Shown: one piece after another, positions 62,779 through 64,000 of the stretch | Position numbering within the stretch: the stretch's first letter is position 1 | Layout of the letters: each line of letters starts with the position of its first letter | Assembly (NCBI RefSeq): GCF_900101265.1 | Contig: NZ_FMZS01000006.1 | Coordinates: forward strand, 124,001-188,000 | From: Massilia sp. PDC64 | Lineage (GTDB): Bacteria > Pseudomonadota > Gammaproteobacteria > Burkholderiales > Burkholderiaceae_D | Length of the DNA stretch: 64,000 bases | Direction: 5' to 3' | Program-made: the position numbers and the translations under genes | Notes under the pieces: model-generated | What the model saw: only the letters and a program-made list of their open reading frames with translations | Databases searched by the model: none | Told to the model about the DNA's origin: nothing

Positions 62779-63675
62779 ATGAACCTGCACCGTCTCGACC
62801 TCGTCTCGCTGTCCCTGTTCAGCCAGGTGATACGCTCCGGCAGCATCAGCAAGGGCGCGCAGCTCGCCAACCTCGCCGTCGGGGCGGCGAGCAAGCGGAT
62901 CTCCGACCTGGAGGCCGCCGTCGGCGCCCCGCTGTTCGAACGCCATTCGCGCGGCATCACGCCCACCGCGGCCGGCCTGGCGCTGGCCCGGCATGCGCAG
63001 CGCATCCTCGGCGACGTGAACCTGCTGGCCGCCGAGCTGCACGACCACGCCAGCGGCATCGTCGGCGTGGCGCGCCTGTGGGCCAATACCTCCGCCATCA
63101 CCCAGTTCCTGCCGGCCGACATCGCCGCCTTCGCCCAGGCCAATCCGGCCATCCGGATCGAGCTGGCTGAGCTCAACAGCAACGAGATCGTGCTGGGCGT
63201 GCTCGAAGGCCGCGCCGACATCGGCATCTTCGCCGACCGCACCCCGGCCCTCGGCCTGCACCTGATGCCTTACCGCGAAGACCGCCTCGTGCTCGTCGTC
63301 CCCGCCGGCCACGCGCTCGCGCGCCGGCGCAGCCTGGGCTTCGAGGAGGCGGCGGATTTCGACGTCGTCAGCCTGTCGCAGGGCACGTCGCTGGCGCAGC
63401 GCCTGCAGGCCGAGACGGAAGCGATGGGACGGCGCCTGCGCGTGCGCATCCAGGTGCGCAGCTTCGACGCGATGTGCCAGATGGTGGCGGCCGGCCTGGG
63501 CGTCGCCGTGCTCCCCGCCGACGCCGTGCGCGCGCTCGTGCGCTCGCTGAACCTGCGCCAGATCCCGCTGACGGATGCGTGGGCACGGCGCCAGCTGCTG
63601 ATCGGCGTGCGCGACCTGGAGGCCCTGCCGCGCCACGCACGCCTGCTCGTGGATCATCTCGGCGCCGGATCCTAG
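62779..63675 (+). CDS. LysR-family transcriptional regulator
   Basis: Regulator of 298 residues with the winged helix-turn-helix (DLVSLSLFSQVIRSGSISKG, ANLAVGAASKRISDLEAAVG) and a LysR ligand domain. It is in the same direction as, and 141 nt before, the MFS transporter gene, with a perfect inverted repeat between them. It could regulate that transporter; a role for the carnitine operon upstream is less likely because that has its own regulator. A -10-like GACAAT (62765-62770) lies 8 nt before the ATG. Confidence 0.9.
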   Translation: MNLHRLDLVSLSLFSQVIRSGSISKGAQLANLAVGAASKRISDLEAAVGAPLFERHSRGITPTAAGLALARHAQRILGDVNLLAAELHDHASGIVGVARLWANTSAITQFLPADIAAFAQANPAIRIELAELNSNEIVLGVLEGRADIGIFADRTPALGLHLMPYREDRLVLVVPAGHALARRRSLGFEEAADFDVVSLSQGTSLAQRLQAETEAMGRRLRVRIQVRSFDAMCQMVAAGLGVAVLPADAVRALVRSLNLRQIPLTDAWARRQLLIGVRDLEALPRHARLLVDHLGAGS

Positions 63676-63684
63676 CACGGGCGA

Positions 63685-63705
63685 GCTTTCGCGAAACGCG
63701 AAAGC
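63685..63705. promoter_or_regulatory. Perfect inverted repeat before the MFS gene
   Basis: GCTTTCGCG (63685-63693), spacer AAA, then CGCGAAAGC (63697-63705). It lies 10 nt after the lysR stop and 111 nt before the transporter start. No T-run follows, so an operator is more likely than a terminator. Confidence 0.55.
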
Positions 63706-63816
63706 GGGGTTCACACCTTGGTCATTCCGCGCGCCGGGGAGTGCTGCCAGAATCGCACCATCACGCCACCAAGAGCGTGCGGGTCATTCGACACTTACCC
63801 ATCCGGAGACAACACA

Positions 63817-64000
63817 ATGAGCAAGATTCTTTCCGCCCCGGCCGGCGCGGCCGACGCCGCCGTGCCGGACATGGCACGGATCGTGGCGAAGGTGGCATGG
63901 CGCATCATGCCCCTCATCATGATCTGCTACCTGTTCGCCTTTTTCGACCGCATCAACATCAGCTTCGCCAAGTTCGCACTGCAGAGCAGCCTGTCGCTGT
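63817..64000 (+). CDS. MFS transporter, 3'-truncated by window edge
   Basis: Only the first 61 residues are visible. After a ~30-residue cytoplasmic start the first transmembrane helix (IMPLIMICYLFAFFDRINIS) with the motif FDRINISFAKFAL is typical of the anion:cation symporter (phthalate/tartrate/hexuronate permease) family. ATG 63817 has a CGGAGA ribosome site. The substrate cannot be judged from this fragment. Confidence 0.8.
   Translation, partial: MSKILSAPAGAADAAVPDMARIVAKVAWRIMPLIMICYLFAFFDRINISFAKFALQSSLSL

Noticed and set aside
1..64000. CRISPR arrays, integrase/attachment sites or prophage
   Set aside because: No regularly spaced direct repeats, integrase genes or phage structural genes were seen in the window.

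Overview
The window is GC-rich DNA with almost complete G/C at third codon positions. It reads as chromosome of a betaproteobacterium of the order Burkholderiales, most likely Oxalobacteraceae and Massilia-like. The reasons are the rpoN-hpf/ptsN-hprK-rapZ set, the Q8 genes ubiE/ubiJ/ubiB beside a Tim44-like gene, the fmdB-DUF502-aspS-nudB-EEP-clsB order, and the very large fused FAD/Fe-S oxidase. The placement comes from protein families and gene order, not from a database search.

Layout: (1) 1-6.3 kb: the 3' part of rpoN, hpf, a three-gene overlapping unit (3-hydroxyisobutyryl-CoA hydrolase-like, SRPBCC-like, APH(3')-like kinase), then rapZ, hprK and ptsN on the opposite strand. (2) 6.6-14.9 kb: queF, ilvA, a YqaA-like membrane protein, a 1335-residue FAD/4Fe-4S oxidase, a HIT protein and DUF971. 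(3) 15.0-21.1 kb: cspA, then an organosulfur-type island of an orphan SsuA-like binding protein and a LacI regulator facing a TonB receptor and an NtaA/SnaA-type flavin monooxygenase, with a palindromic operator between them. (4) 21.1-25.8 kb: ubiE, Tim44-like, ubiJ, ubiB and a methyltransferase. (5) 25.8-29.9 kb: an SDR, an AraC regulator and an IS1595-type insertion sequence with clear ends and target duplication; its transposase gene is interrupted by a TnpB-only element. (6) 30.2-33.6 kb: fmdB, DUF502, aspS, nudB. (7) 33.7-43.3 kb: a c-di-GMP module (diguanylate cyclase, HD-GYP, histidine kinase), a complete ssuEADCB operon and a small orphan gene. (8) 43.4-45.8 kb: EEP nuclease/phosphatase, clsB, hslR. 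(9) 46.0-52.9 kb: a TetR-led beta-oxidation operon. (10) 52.9-62.7 kb: a carnitine degradation locus. (11) A LysR gene and the start of an MFS transporter.

The most informative region is the carnitine locus. A porin and a BCCT carrier would bring carnitine in. The Rieske oxygenase CntA (E205, H208, H213 and D323 all present) with its reductase CntB would cleave it to trimethylamine and malic semialdehyde. An aldehyde dehydrogenase encoded between cntA and cntB would make malate, and a D-malate/tartrate dehydrogenase would make pyruvate. L-carnitine and D-malate share the (R) configuration at the hydroxyl carbon, which explains why a D-malate enzyme belongs here. The promoter of the transporter operon carries two tandem 17-bp palindromes starting at the predicted transcription start, next to a divergent XRE-PAS regulator.

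The second point of interest is the nested mobile element at 27.5-29.9 kb. The flank of the TnpB element predicts a guide directed against the IS1595 transposase gene itself. No tRNA, rRNA or CRISPR array was seen.
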